Assembly: GCA_029990175.1 (NCBI GenBank)
Contig: JARKIP010000005.1
Coordinates: 34,543,501 to 34,607,500 of the forward strand
Origin: Petunia secreta
Lineage: Eukaryota > Streptophyta > Magnoliopsida > Solanales > Solanaceae
Length of the DNA: 64,000 bases
Reading direction: 5' to 3'
Shown here piece by piece: positions 42,361-51,877 of this stretch. Within the stretch, counting starts at the first letter, position 1, and each line of letters opens with the position of its first letter. Under the pieces are notes generated by a model. The model ran no database searches. It had not been told where the DNA came from and saw only the letters and a program-made list of their open reading frames with translations. A program made the translations under genes and the position numbers.

Positions 42361-43881
42361 TCAGGATGTGGAAGGACCAGGTCCCTGAGACTTGTTAAGC
42401 AACTCAAACATCTGCTTGAGCATCCCTTCATTGGTCTCTTTTGCCTTCGAGGCCTCTGCCTTCCAGAAATTCTTCTCCTCTTCCAACCTTGCTATTTCAA
42501 CAGCCTGAATAGCAACCTGCTGCCTAAGTGCCCTCACTTTGTTGTTCAGTGGTTGCCTCCCAACACCAGCCTGTGGAGGATCAGCCTGAACTGGCAAGTC
42601 ACAGCTAGCATACCCAGTAGCAGGAATCCCCAGCAGCTCACCAAGTTCCCTTGTGTCAAACATGATTACATTGTCATTGACAGAGGTAGTAAGTCTACCT
42701 TCTCTAATGGAGCAGTTCTTGTAGAACTCTTGCACCATCCCTTTTGCACACCTCCCAGAGATCTTAAGGACCATGTCCCTCCAACCCTGAGCATGCAGTT
42801 TTTGCAACAGCCACAACATTCCTTCTTCTTGCACATCAGACATTACTCGACCTTTCAAAACCTTCCTGGTCAACATGTTTTCATGAACACAGTGCACAAA
42901 CTCATCACCTTCAACATCACTATCACTCTCTTCTCCAGCAAAGCACTCATCACTATCACTGGCAGAACTTTCAGAAACAACAACTTTCTTAGAGGACTTG
43001 GTCCTCCTAGCAAACTTTTCTGCAACTTTAACCGAACTCCTTGTAACTCTTCTCTCAGGAACTTTTCTTTTCTTAGACTGAGGCACCACCTCCTCAGCAT
43101 CTACCATCTCATCATCCTCAGACAAATCAGCAAGATCAATATCATCCACTTCTTCCTCTTCAACCACCTGTTTTCCTTTCCCTTTTCTGCTCCTTTCTAA
43201 GGCAGCAGCTAGTTGTTCATCAGCAGCTTTTACAGCACTTCTTGTCCTCCTAACCCCAGAAGCAGGGGTTGAGGCAGAAGGAACAGGTCCTTTTGCCTTA
43301 GAGGAACTTTCAACTTTCTTTTTATTTCCTGGCTTGTAACTATCACCTATTTTCTTCAACTTAGCAGCAATTTCAGCAGTCACACGGTTATCAATGGGTT
43401 CCTTTCTAGCAAATTTTCTTTGCAGACTCCTAATGTTGATCCAATCTACCAAGGGCCTATCACTATCACTGATAGCCTCATCAACATTAATCACATCTTC
43501 CATGGGTGCTTTAGGAGCAGCCTGTAGAGACCCCGATGACCCATGCATGGGTGCTTCCAACCTCTTAATAGGTTCCCCCTCAAGAGCAGCCTCAGACCCC
43601 TCTCCCTTTTCTTCCTCGTCTATAACAACATTCAAAGGGTAGGTGAAGTTTACCTGATATTGATACAACACCATAGCACGAGATAAATCCTCGACCTGCT
43701 CAGCAATTGATTCAGCCGTGGGAACTGGTCCTTCCCCTTGAATCTCAGGTTCAGGTATGTCTGGGATTGGTTCAGGGATTTCAGGGTTTAGATTAGTGGT
43801 TTCCATGGGTGAGGGAGGATTAAGATTTTGTGGTTGTTCATCAATAGGTGCAGTTGAAGAATTATCAGAAGCAAGAGACAT
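42361..43881 (-). CDS. Sirevirus extra ORF downstream of pol
   Basis: This is an intact frame of about 506 codons from MSLASDNSS (an ATG seven codons upstream is possible). It has a Pro-rich N-terminus (PEIPEPIPDIPEPEIQGEG), acidic segments, a basic nuclear-signal-like SKKRKVPERR, and a globular part (GWRDMVLKISGRCAKGMVQE then FYKNCSI ... RELGELLGIPATGY). It ends in a coiled coil (VRALRQQVAIQAVEIARLEE, then ASKAKETNEGMLKQMFELL). No signal peptide or membrane anchor is visible, so the usual label env-like is not supported. The globular part resembles the Athila ORF at 11566. It is the longest undamaged frame of E. Function unknown. Confidence 0.75.
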   Translation of the reverse strand: MSLASDNSSTAPIDEQPQNLNPPSPMETTNLNPEIPEPIPDIPEPEIQGEGPVPTAESIAEQVEDLSRAMVLYQYQVNFTYPLNVVIDEEEKGEGSEAALEGEPIKRLEAPMHGSSGSLQAAPKAPMEDVINVDEAISDSDRPLVDWINIRSLQRKFARKEPIDNRVTAEIAAKLKKIGDSYKPGNKKKVESSSKAKGPVPSASTPASGVRRTRSAVKAADEQLAAALERSRKGKGKQVVEEEEVDDIDLADLSEDDEMVDAEEVVPQSKKRKVPERRVTRSSVKVAEKFARRTKSSKKVVVSESSASDSDECFAGEESDSDVEGDEFVHCVHENMLTRKVLKGRVMSDVQEEGMLWLLQKLHAQGWRDMVLKISGRCAKGMVQEFYKNCSIREGRLTTSVNDNVIMFDTRELGELLGIPATGYASCDLPVQADPPQAGVGRQPLNNKVRALRQQVAIQAVEIARLEEEKNFWKAEASKAKETNEGMLKQMFELLNKSQGPGPSTS

Positions 43882-44479
43882 TTTTGCAATTCGAATTAAC
43901 AAATAATTTACTACTCTTTCTGAAATTGTGATAATTTTAATTGATGAACAAGGTAGAAGAATAATGTGGGAGAAGAAGAGTATTTATAGATGATTTAGGT
44001 AGTGGAGTTAGAGTGAAAAACGATCAACTTACCTCAGCACAACATGCAACGGCGAAGGACTCTTGGGAGTCTCCCGGAGAAAAAAGAGCCGTTAGGCTGT
44101 AGGTTACCTTTTCAGAATAGGAACTGTTCCTCCAATGGGACTCCTTTACACTTTGGATATGGGTAGGAAACTTATTGGGATTTATCCTAATCTTAAGTTA
44201 CCTAAAGCCTTTATACTTCTAAATTAACTGAATAATAACGAGTACATACCTGTTTTTAACACAAAAATTCAGTGTCCTTCCAATTTGCAACATTTTGATC
44301 ATCTGAAATTCTAAGAGCATAAGGGTAACATCATTAAAATTTAGCAACTCTAAATAAAGTATATGGCATAAGAGTATACATTTAAGTATTAAACTGGACT
44401 GAATTATTCATAATGGCTTGAATAAAATTCATTTTAGGAGCAATTTTCTAGCCAATTATGAAGTAGAGCATTGATGATT
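43882..44479 (-). other. Spacer between pol and the extra ORF of E
   Basis: There is no gene in about 600 bp. It contains one exact GGAACTGTTCC (44120-44130) and, on the minus strand, A/T-rich sequence before the ORF start. A TATA-like TATAAATA is at 43980-43988 on the minus strand, about 100 bp before the ATG, and could start a separate mRNA. Confidence 0.5.
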
Positions 44480-45364
44480 TTATGTGAATTTCATCATCCC
44501 TAATTCTAATCTATTCCTTTCAAAATCATCTCTACCTAGAGCTTTTGTAAAAATGTCAGCAATTTGCTTTTCAGTGGGACAAAATGCTATGGTGATCAAA
44601 CCTTTTTCATAATTGTCTCTTAGGAAATGATGTCTTATGTCAATGTGTTTAGTCCTTTTGTGATGCACTGGATTCTTTGTCATATTAATAGCACTAGTGT
44701 TATCACAATAAATAGGAACAGTTCCTACATCAACACCAAAATCCTGTAGTTGTTGTTTGATCCATAACAACTGTGAACAACATGAAGCAGCTGCCACATA
44801 TTCAGCCTCAGCAGTGGAAAGTGCCACTGAATTTTGTTTCTTGGTTCCCCAAGAAACCAAACACTCACCAAGAAAATGTGCCATACCTGAGGTACTTTTT
44901 CTATCAACAAGGAAACCTGCATAGTCAGCATCAGTATATCCAACAAGATTAAAACTACCACCTTTGGGATACCAAAGTCCCAAGGGACCTGTTCCTTTCA
45001 GATACCTCAATATTCTTTTCACAGCTTTCAAATGAGATTCCTTAGGATCTGATTGGAACCTAGCACACAAACCAACACTGAACACAATATCAGGTCTACT
45101 AGTAGTTAGATAAAGTAGAGAACCTATCATACCCCTATACAATTTTTGATCAACAGATATTCCATGTTCATCAAGATCCAATTTTGTGGCAGTGGCAGTA
45201 GGTGTGTCAATTTTCTTAGCATTATCCATATCAAATCTTTTAAGTAATTCCTTAACATACTTTTGTTGATGGATCATAGTTCCATTTGAGGTTTGCTTAA
45301 TTTGTAAACCCAAAAAGAAGTTGAGTTCACCCATCATGCTCATCTCAAATTCACTCCCCATCAA
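44480..45364 (-). pseudogene. Copia RT C-terminal part and RNase H
   Basis: The minus-strand frame begins after the reverse transcriptase active site (SEFEMSMMGELNFFLGLQIKQ). It has the thumb (TSRPDIVFSVGLCARFQS, AVKRILRYLKGT) and RNase H (GYTDADYAGFLVDRKSTSG, LSTAEAEYVAA, CDNTSAINMTKNPVHHKRTK). The end, TEKQIADIFTKAL, is normal for Copia. It is out of frame with the preceding part because of a deletion just after YVDDIIF. Confidence 0.9.
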
Positions 45365-46646
45365 AGATTATATCATCTACATACATTTGAACAATTAAGA
45401 GATGCTTACCTTTTTCTTTTAAGAACAATGTACTATCAATTTTACCTCTCTTGTATCCATGCTGGAGTAGAAATTTTGATAGTCTTTCATACCATGCTCT
45501 TGGTGCCTGCTTGAGCCCATACAAGGCCTTGTCCAACTTGTACACATGTTCAGGGAACTGTTCACTTTCAAAACCTGGAAGTTGCTTGACATACACTTCT
45601 TCTCTCAAGTTACCATTCAGAAATGCACTCTTGACATCCATTTGATGTAGAGTAAATTCTATGTGTGTAGCAAAGGCTATAAGGAGTCTTATTGCTTCCA
45701 GTCTTGCAACTGGAGCAAAAGTCTCATCATAGTCGATGCCCTCCTCTTGACTATATCCCTGAACGACTAGCCTGGCCTTGTTTCTTGTTACCATGCCATC
45801 CTCATCAAGTTTGTTTCTGAAAACCCATTTTGTTCCAATTATGGACCTGTTCTTTGGCTTGGGTTCCAGATGACAAACTTGACTCCTTTGGAATTGATTC
45901 AGTTCCTCTTGCATAGCATTTATCCAATCTGCATCCTTCAGTGCTTCTTTCACATTTTTAGGTTCAACAAGAGATAAGAAAACACTAAAGGCACACAGAT
46001 TGTGATTCTTGACTGCTGATCTAGTTTGAACTCCGGCTGTCTTATCTGAGATTATCTGATCCACAGGATGTGACCCTTGATATTTGAAAGGCTTGGGTGT
46101 CAATCCATTGTTAGAAGTCCTCTGCTGAGGAACAGTTCTTGATAGAGTAGCAATACCAGTTTGTGAGGTGGAACCAACATTTGTTCCCCCTGTTTCAGTG
46201 CTACTCTTCTCAATTCTATCTTGAGGAATAGTTCCTTGCAGTTCACTTCTCATATCCAGAATCTGCATTTGTGGATTGAGTTCAAACTCTTTCAGCATTC
46301 CAATTTCTACATCCTCCTGTATCTGTTCTTGAGTGAGACTGTCAGTTTCATCAAATTTAACATGCATGCTTTCTTCAATATTCAATGTTTTCTTGTTAAA
46401 CACCCTATAAGATTTACTATTTAAAGAATAACCAACAAATATTCCTTCATCACTTCTAGGATCAAATTTTCCTAAGGCATCCTTCCCATTGTTATGTATG
46501 AAACATTTTTAACCAAAAGCCCTAAGATGAGAAATATTTGGTTTTCTTCCTTTAAGCAATTCATATAGGGTCTTTTCTATTAAAGGCCTTGTCATACATC
46601 TATTTATTATGTAGCATGCAGTATTAATAGCCTCAGCCCAAAAGTT
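45351..46646 (-). pseudogene. Copia integrase end and reverse transcriptase N-terminal part
   Basis: From 46646 the minus strand encodes the integrase end (NFWAEAINTACYIINRC), a TAA at 46509-46511 in LRAFG-KCFIHNNG where a Cys codon is expected, then a linker. Reverse transcriptase follows (IGTKWVFRNKLDEDG, RLVVQGYSQEEGIDYDETFAPVARLEAIR, QMDVKSAFLNG, YGLKQAPRAWY, MYVDDIIF). After the catalytic YVDD about 13-15 expected codons are missing and the frame shifts. The enzyme is dead. Confidence 0.9.
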
Positions 46647-47137
46647 CTATGGGAGATTTCCAGATATTAACATAGTCCTTGCCATTTCTTCTAGAGTCCT
46701 ATTTTTCCTTTCCATTACACCATTTTGTTGTGGAGTTCTAGGTGAAGAAAAATTATGATTAATGCCATTTTCATTACAAAAATTGAAAAACATATGATTT
46801 TCAAATTCAGTTCCATGATCTGACCTAATGGCAACAATATGATTATCTAGAGTTCTTTGAGCTTTCTTAGCAAAAATTGAAAATGCATTAAATGCTTCTT
46901 CTTTAGATGCAAGAAATATAGTCCATGTAAATCTGGAGTAATCATCAACCAATACCATTACATACTTCTTACCTCCACGACTCATTATTCTCATTGGACC
47001 ACATAAATCCATATGGACCAGTTCCAAAGGTTTAGTGGTACTTACCTGTTTCTTCGGTTTAAAGGAGGATTTTACCTGCTCCCCCCTGGCACATGCTTCA
47101 CATACTTTTTCATCATTAAACTTGATGTTAGGAAGAC
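46647..47137 (-). pseudogene. Copia integrase core
   Basis: The minus-strand frame resumes from the D insertion site. It has the zinc-finger Cys pair VCEACARGEQV and the DDE core: LVHMDLCGPM (first Asp), VAIRSDHGTEFENH (second Asp), RTPQQNGVMERKNRTLEEMA (Glu). A TAG at 46647-46649 ends it early. The upstream His pair of the zinc finger is at 54740-54780, on the other side of D. The frame matches across D if AAGAC is counted once. Confidence 0.9.
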
Positions 47138-47351
47138 TGATGCGCGGCATATGACCTCAAGCCCGCTCACTAGAAGTCAAGAAAGTTGATTCAAGACACC
47201 CATCTTCACTTGACTTGGAGGGACGTGGAAGGAGGCTCCGAGAGTAGCTCGAAGATCATGCTTTTGAGCACCATGGATGGAGGACTACTTGGGCTCCAAG
47301 GGGATCCACCCCAAGCTCATTTTGAGCCTCTTGCACAAGTTCCAGAAGGAG

Positions 47352-47467
47352 GCGGAGCGCCTCAAAGCTGAGGCAGAGCGCCTACCAAAAAGCAGAGGGC
47401 TGAACAGAAGAAGGTGGAGCGCCTCACCATCCTGAGGCGGAGCGCCTCAACCTGGAGGCGGAGCGCC
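47352..47467. repeat. GGCGGNNCGCC palindrome cluster, D 5' LTR
   Basis: There are five GGCGGAGCGCC-type motifs, two of them mutated (GGCAGAGCGCC, GGTGGAGCGCC). The 3' LTR has six (54106-54243). Confidence 0.85.
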
Positions 47468-47586
47468 TCCCCCTGTGTTGGCCTGCGGGATATTTTATTA
47501 CTTTTTGCTTGAACTTCCAACTATAGCCCTGCGTGGCCTTATTTGTTTTAACCCACTTTGGGGGTACTTTAGACCTTTTAGTATGA

Positions 47587-47616
47587 CTAAGTGAAGCCTA
47601 TAAATACTTCACTTAG
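47587..47616 (+). promoter_or_regulatory. TATA box enclosed in a 10-bp inverted repeat, D 5' LTR
   Basis: It is the same structure as in B: CTAAGTGAAG, loop CCTATAAATA, CTTCACTTAG. In the D 3' LTR (54363-54392) the first base of the right arm is A, breaking one pair. Confidence 0.8.
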
Positions 47617-47924
47617 CCTCCTCAAACATTAGCTTACTTTTGAATCTTATGAATGATGAATAGAGTTTATCTCTTTATTGAAGAAACCCTTTCTTTGGTT
47701 GCTTGAATTCACTAGTGGAACCTAGTTGAGTCTTGAACCGAAAACCCGATCATTCTACTTGCGAGTCCCGGGTGCGACTCGAGGGTGGTTGCATAGTGTA
47801 GGTCCTTCTAGACGCCGATTCGGGGGTATCTCGAGACAAGTTCCCCGGGGTTTCTTCGAAGGGAGTTCGAGAAGTGTCTCGCTCTCCTATCTCTATTGTT
47901 TTGTCGTATTGATCCTTATCATCT

Positions 47925-47936
47925 TGGTATCAGAGC
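47925..47936 (+). other. Primer-binding site, tRNA-iMet (D)
   Basis: TGGTATCAGAGC lies three bases after the LTR end. Confidence 0.93.
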
Positions 47937-49009
47937 AAGGCTCGGGTTTTGTTTCTACAAACCCCCGACCCTTGATTCTTCGTGCCTAGGTTAGTTTCTA
48001 CGTTAGGTTCTTATTTGTTGTTGAAGAAAAAGAAGAAAACACAAAAAAAAATAGAAAAGTTGAAAAACACAAAAAAAAATTGATCATAGATTCTTGGTTT
48101 GTTGGACCCATTGTGTGATTGTTATTGGGGTTTGTTCCTTATTGGAAACCCGTTCTTTTGGTACCCTAAATACAAGATTTGGAGTTGAAACGAAAGATTT
48201 GAAAATTTGAAACCCTTTGAAAATTTGAAAATTTGAAAATTTTGAAACCCTAGTTTTGAAGATGATGAACATAGTGGATTGTTTGTTTTTTATTGGGGTT
48301 TGATAAAAGTTGTTGGGGTTTGTTCTTTGTGATTGAAACAACATTGGGGTACCTTTGAATTGCTAAAACAACGTAAGAATTGTCGGATTTTTGGGTGCAA
48401 AACCAAGAAAACCCGAAGTGAAACTGTGTTGAAGGTTGCAGGAGGCGGAGCGCCTAGGTTCTGAGGCGGAGCGCCTCAAGTCTGTGACCTCTCTGGAATT
48501 TGCTGAGGCGGAGCGCCTCCCCACAGAGGCGGAGCGCCTCCCCACAGAGGCGGAGCGCCTACTCTTTTGAGGCGGGGCGCCTACTTCTGAGAGTTATTGC
48601 TTTGGGTAGTTTTTCGTAGGATTTCTTGTTTCTTTGATCGCATTACTTCTAGCTAGTACTTCCTTGAGTAATCTTACCTACTTGAGTTATGCTAGTCCTT
48701 TTAAGCTAATAGGAAAACTCAAGCCTAGACCGGAGACTAGAATTCAAAGAAGACTCGTAGTCTCTTTTGACTCAAGTCCGCACTTAAAAAGCTTAACGTT
48801 CCGATAGAGTCATATCAACTCCACTCACCCCGGAGTGCATTTGGCTTTTGAGTCGAGTGATTAAGTTTAGGTTTACTATTCAACTTAGTGAAGCTTTGAG
48901 TTCAAGCAAGAGTGAAATAGCCACCCCCACTAAACGAGTGATCCGAGTGAAATACTTGTGAGGGAGTGGGTGAGGTTGTTTCCTAACGTTTGTTTCTTGT
49001 GTAGGTACA
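47937..49009 (+). other. Untranslated leader of D
   Basis: There is no gene. It has a palindrome cluster at 48444-48581. A donor-like CCTAG/GTTAGT (47989/47990) and an acceptor-like TTGTGTAG (48997-49004) directly before GTACAATG suggest a 1-kb leader intron, by inference. Confidence 0.6.
48444..48581. repeat. GGCGGNNCGCC palindrome cluster, D leader
   Basis: Five GGCGGAGCGCC motifs and one GGCGGGGCGCC occur in 138 bp, about 430 bp before the gag start, the same spacing as in B. Confidence 0.85.
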
Positions 49010-51877
49010 ATGTCTACCGAAGGCGAAGACTTTGCTAAGAGTGCCCTTGCTACTATCCTTACCAAATTGGATAGTATGCACTTGAGGATTGAAAGCCTTG
49101 AGCGGGTGAACTCTAGTGCTCTAGTCGAGCAAGGGACTTCTAATGTCCCATCGGAGAAAGGGACCCCGAGTGTCCAAGTCGAAAAGGGGGCCCCGAGTGC
49201 TCAAGTGGAAGTCTCAAGTACTCCTAACTTTACCCCGGAACAAGTTAGCCATGTCATTGAATTGCTCAATCAACAACAGGTAAAGGAGGATCGAGAGAGA
49301 ATTGAACGAACGGGCATTCCCCGTATCTTGGATAACCCCCCAAGAAACATTCCACTACCAAGACCCATCCGAAACGTGCAACCTCTTGAGCAAGTCGATG
49401 AAGCTCAAGAAGGGGAGGAAGCCGACTATGGTGCTGAAATGTATGGGTTTGATGATCACTTTCAACCAAGACGAGGTATGAATTGGGGTCGAAATGTGGA
49501 TCGAGGTAGGGGCCGAGGTCGAGGGCCACCTATAGGATATGTTGGAGGGAATGCGAGGAGGGAGTATGGTGTGAATGAAGATCACTATAGGGGCCAACCG
49601 GAGCCTTTCCGTGGGGGTCGTGACAACACCAACCTCAATAGTGTGAAGCTTAATCTCCCAACCTTCAAAGGGAATTGTGATCCGAGTGCTTACATTGAAT
49701 GGGTGCTACAAATGGAAAGATTGTTTGACACAAATGAGATGACCGATGAGAAGAAAGGCACTTATGCTATTTCATCCTTTGAATCCTATGCATCTACTTG
49801 GTGGGAATCCGTCAAGAGATCAAGGAGAAGAGCGGAAATCCCCGTGAATGTGGGTTGGAATGACTTGAAGGGTATCATGAGTATCAAGTACATCACTCCT
49901 AGATATCGTCAAGAACAACTCAAGAAACTTTATGAGTTGAAGCAAGGTGTCAAGACGGTGCATAAATATTATGATGAGTTTGAAAAAACTCGAATGGCCT
50001 TGGATATGGACACTGAAGATGAGGAGCAAGCCGTGATCCGATTCATGAATGGGTTGAGCTATGGTATAGCTTCACAATTGAGATTGCATGCTTATCTTTC
50101 ACTTCAAGAAGTCCTTGATGCCGCTATTCAAGCCGAGCAATGGCTTGACAAAGAGAAGTCCAACCGTTACAAGAGCAACACTTCTACTTCCGTGAACAAG
50201 CCAAAGGATTGGAAAAATCCTACTCCCAATGCAAGATTCCCAAATGCGAGTGGTCCTAGCGGAGCAAGTGCTAGCAAAGATGTGAAGAAGCCGTTTGAGA
50301 GGTATACACCCAATGGTGGAGGTAATTCTAAAACCCAATTGAATACTCCTACTTCTTCTTCCATTCAATGTCACAAATGCAAGGGGTATGGACACTTTGC
50401 GAAGGAATGTCCTACAAAGAGGACCATGGTTGTTGTTGGTGATAGTGCATATGAACAAGAGAGTGAATCGGAGGGAGATGAGGGAGTAGAGGAGGATGAT
50501 CAAGATGACACGGTGGAGGATGAGGAACCTCATACTTTCCTAGTTGTGAGGAGGAGCTTAGGAGCTATGATTGTGGAGGATGGTGAAGCCTTACAAAGAG
50601 AAAACCTATTCCATGCTAGGTGTTGTGTTAAGGATGTTGTGTGCTCCATGATCATTGACTCCGGGAGTTGTACAAATGTCGTGAGTCAATCTCTTATAAC
50701 CGAATTGAAGTTGCCTACCGTGAAGCATCCCAAGCCATATCGATTGCAATGGCTTAGTGAATGTGGGGAGCTCAAGGTAGTGAAGCAAGCAATGATCAAG
50801 TTCAAAATGGGTAGTTATGTGGATGAACACTTGTTCGACGTGGTGCCCATGCAAGCTTGCCACCTTCTCTTTGGAAGGCCTTGGCAATTTGATCGACAAG
50901 CGGTTCATGACGGGCGTGTCAACACTTACACGCTCCAACATGAAGGAAGGAAATTTGTGTTGAAGCCCCTAACTCCCAAACAAGTGAGTGATGACTACAA
51001 TCGAATGCGGGAGTTGAGGGAAGCGGCAAAGGCCAAGTCAATCATTGAGACTAGCCCTTTGTCCAAGAGCATGGTGGCAATCCCACCTTCTTCATCTACC
51101 GGTGGCATATGTGCCATGATGCAACCGGGCGAGATCTTAAAAGGGAATGATGGCACCAAGTTTCTCCTATGCCTAGTGCACAAAGGTATGATCCTAAACT
51201 CTAATTGTGATTTTTCTTCTAACCCTTTGCCTAGTGTGTTTGAGAATGTCTTGAAGGATTTTGGGGACATATTCCCGGATGAGATGCTGGATGGATTGCC
51301 TCCTTTGAGGGGCATTGAACATCAAATAGACTTTGTCCCGGGATCCCAAATCCCAAACAAACCGGCTTATAGGAGCAACCCGGAGGATACAAGGGAATTG
51401 CAAAAGCAAGTTGATGAATTGCTCACTAAAGGCTTGGTAAGGGAAAGCTTGAGTCCTTGTGTCGTGCCCGTGATCCTTGTTCCCAGAAAGGATGGCACTT
51501 GGAGGATGTGCGTCGATTGTCGGGCCGTGAACAAAATAACGGTAAAGTACCGTCATCCTATTCCCCGACTTGATGATATGTTAGATGAATTAAGTGGTTC
51601 ATGTGTGTTTAGCAAAATTGACCTTAGGTCCGGCTACCATCAAATCCGGATGAAACCCGGTGATGAATGGAAAACCGTATTCAAGACCAAGTTTGGTCTC
51701 TATGAATGGTTGGTGATGCCCTTTGGGCTCTCCAATGCACCTAGCACTTTCATGAGGCTAATGAACCATGTTCTAAAGCCATTCATCAACAAGTTCGTGG
51801 TCATCTATTTTGACGATATATTGATCTATAGCAAATCAATAGACGACCATGTTGATCACCTTAGGCAAGTGCTTTAA
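49010..51877 (+). CDS. Chromovirus D gag-protease-RT (first part)
   Basis: This is a 955-codon frame from the ATG at 49010. It has an N-terminal heptad-like LTKLDSMHLRIESLER, a triple repeat of xVPSEKGTPSVQVEKG type, an RG-rich tract (NVDRGRGRGRGPPI), a Gag core (YASTWWESVKRSRRR, YELKQGVKTVHKYY), zinc knuckle CHKCKGYGHFAKECP (near residue 455) and protease MIIDSGSCTNVVSQ (near 550). Reverse transcriptase runs through RMCVDCRAVNKI and MPFGLSNAPSTF to the active site YFDDILIYS (near 940). A TAA at 51875-51877 sits where B has a Glu codon (GAA), so the enzyme is truncated just after its active site. Confidence 0.9.
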   Translation: MSTEGEDFAKSALATILTKLDSMHLRIESLERVNSSALVEQGTSNVPSEKGTPSVQVEKGAPSAQVEVSSTPNFTPEQVSHVIELLNQQQVKEDRERIERTGIPRILDNPPRNIPLPRPIRNVQPLEQVDEAQEGEEADYGAEMYGFDDHFQPRRGMNWGRNVDRGRGRGRGPPIGYVGGNARREYGVNEDHYRGQPEPFRGGRDNTNLNSVKLNLPTFKGNCDPSAYIEWVLQMERLFDTNEMTDEKKGTYAISSFESYASTWWESVKRSRRRAEIPVNVGWNDLKGIMSIKYITPRYRQEQLKKLYELKQGVKTVHKYYDEFEKTRMALDMDTEDEEQAVIRFMNGLSYGIASQLRLHAYLSLQEVLDAAIQAEQWLDKEKSNRYKSNTSTSVNKPKDWKNPTPNARFPNASGPSGASASKDVKKPFERYTPNGGGNSKTQLNTPTSSSIQCHKCKGYGHFAKECPTKRTMVVVGDSAYEQESESEGDEGVEEDDQDDTVEDEEPHTFLVVRRSLGAMIVEDGEALQRENLFHARCCVKDVVCSMIIDSGSCTNVVSQSLITELKLPTVKHPKPYRLQWLSECGELKVVKQAMIKFKMGSYVDEHLFDVVPMQACHLLFGRPWQFDRQAVHDGRVNTYTLQHEGRKFVLKPLTPKQVSDDYNRMRELREAAKAKSIIETSPLSKSMVAIPPSSSTGGICAMMQPGEILKGNDGTKFLLCLVHKGMILNSNCDFSSNPLPSVFENVLKDFGDIFPDEMLDGLPPLRGIEHQIDFVPGSQIPNKPAYRSNPEDTRELQKQVDELLTKGLVRESLSPCVVPVILVPRKDGTWRMCVDCRAVNKITVKYRHPIPRLDDMLDELSGSCVFSKIDLRSGYHQIRMKPGDEWKTVFKTKFGLYEWLVMPFGLSNAPSTFMRLMNHVLKPFINKFVVIYFDDILIYSKSIDDHVDHLRQVL

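Larger units (their letters stand above)
47138..47921 (+). repeat. 5' LTR of D
   Basis: It pairs with 53892-54697. The TATA inverted repeat is at 47587-47616 and the palindrome cluster at 47352-47467. The ORF at 47186-47371 is the LTR copy of the polyprotein tail. Confidence 0.92.

Noticed and set aside
42361..43881. Host gene captured whole in a Copia element
   Set aside because: No intron trace or recognised host family; position and style fit Sirevirus extra ORFs.
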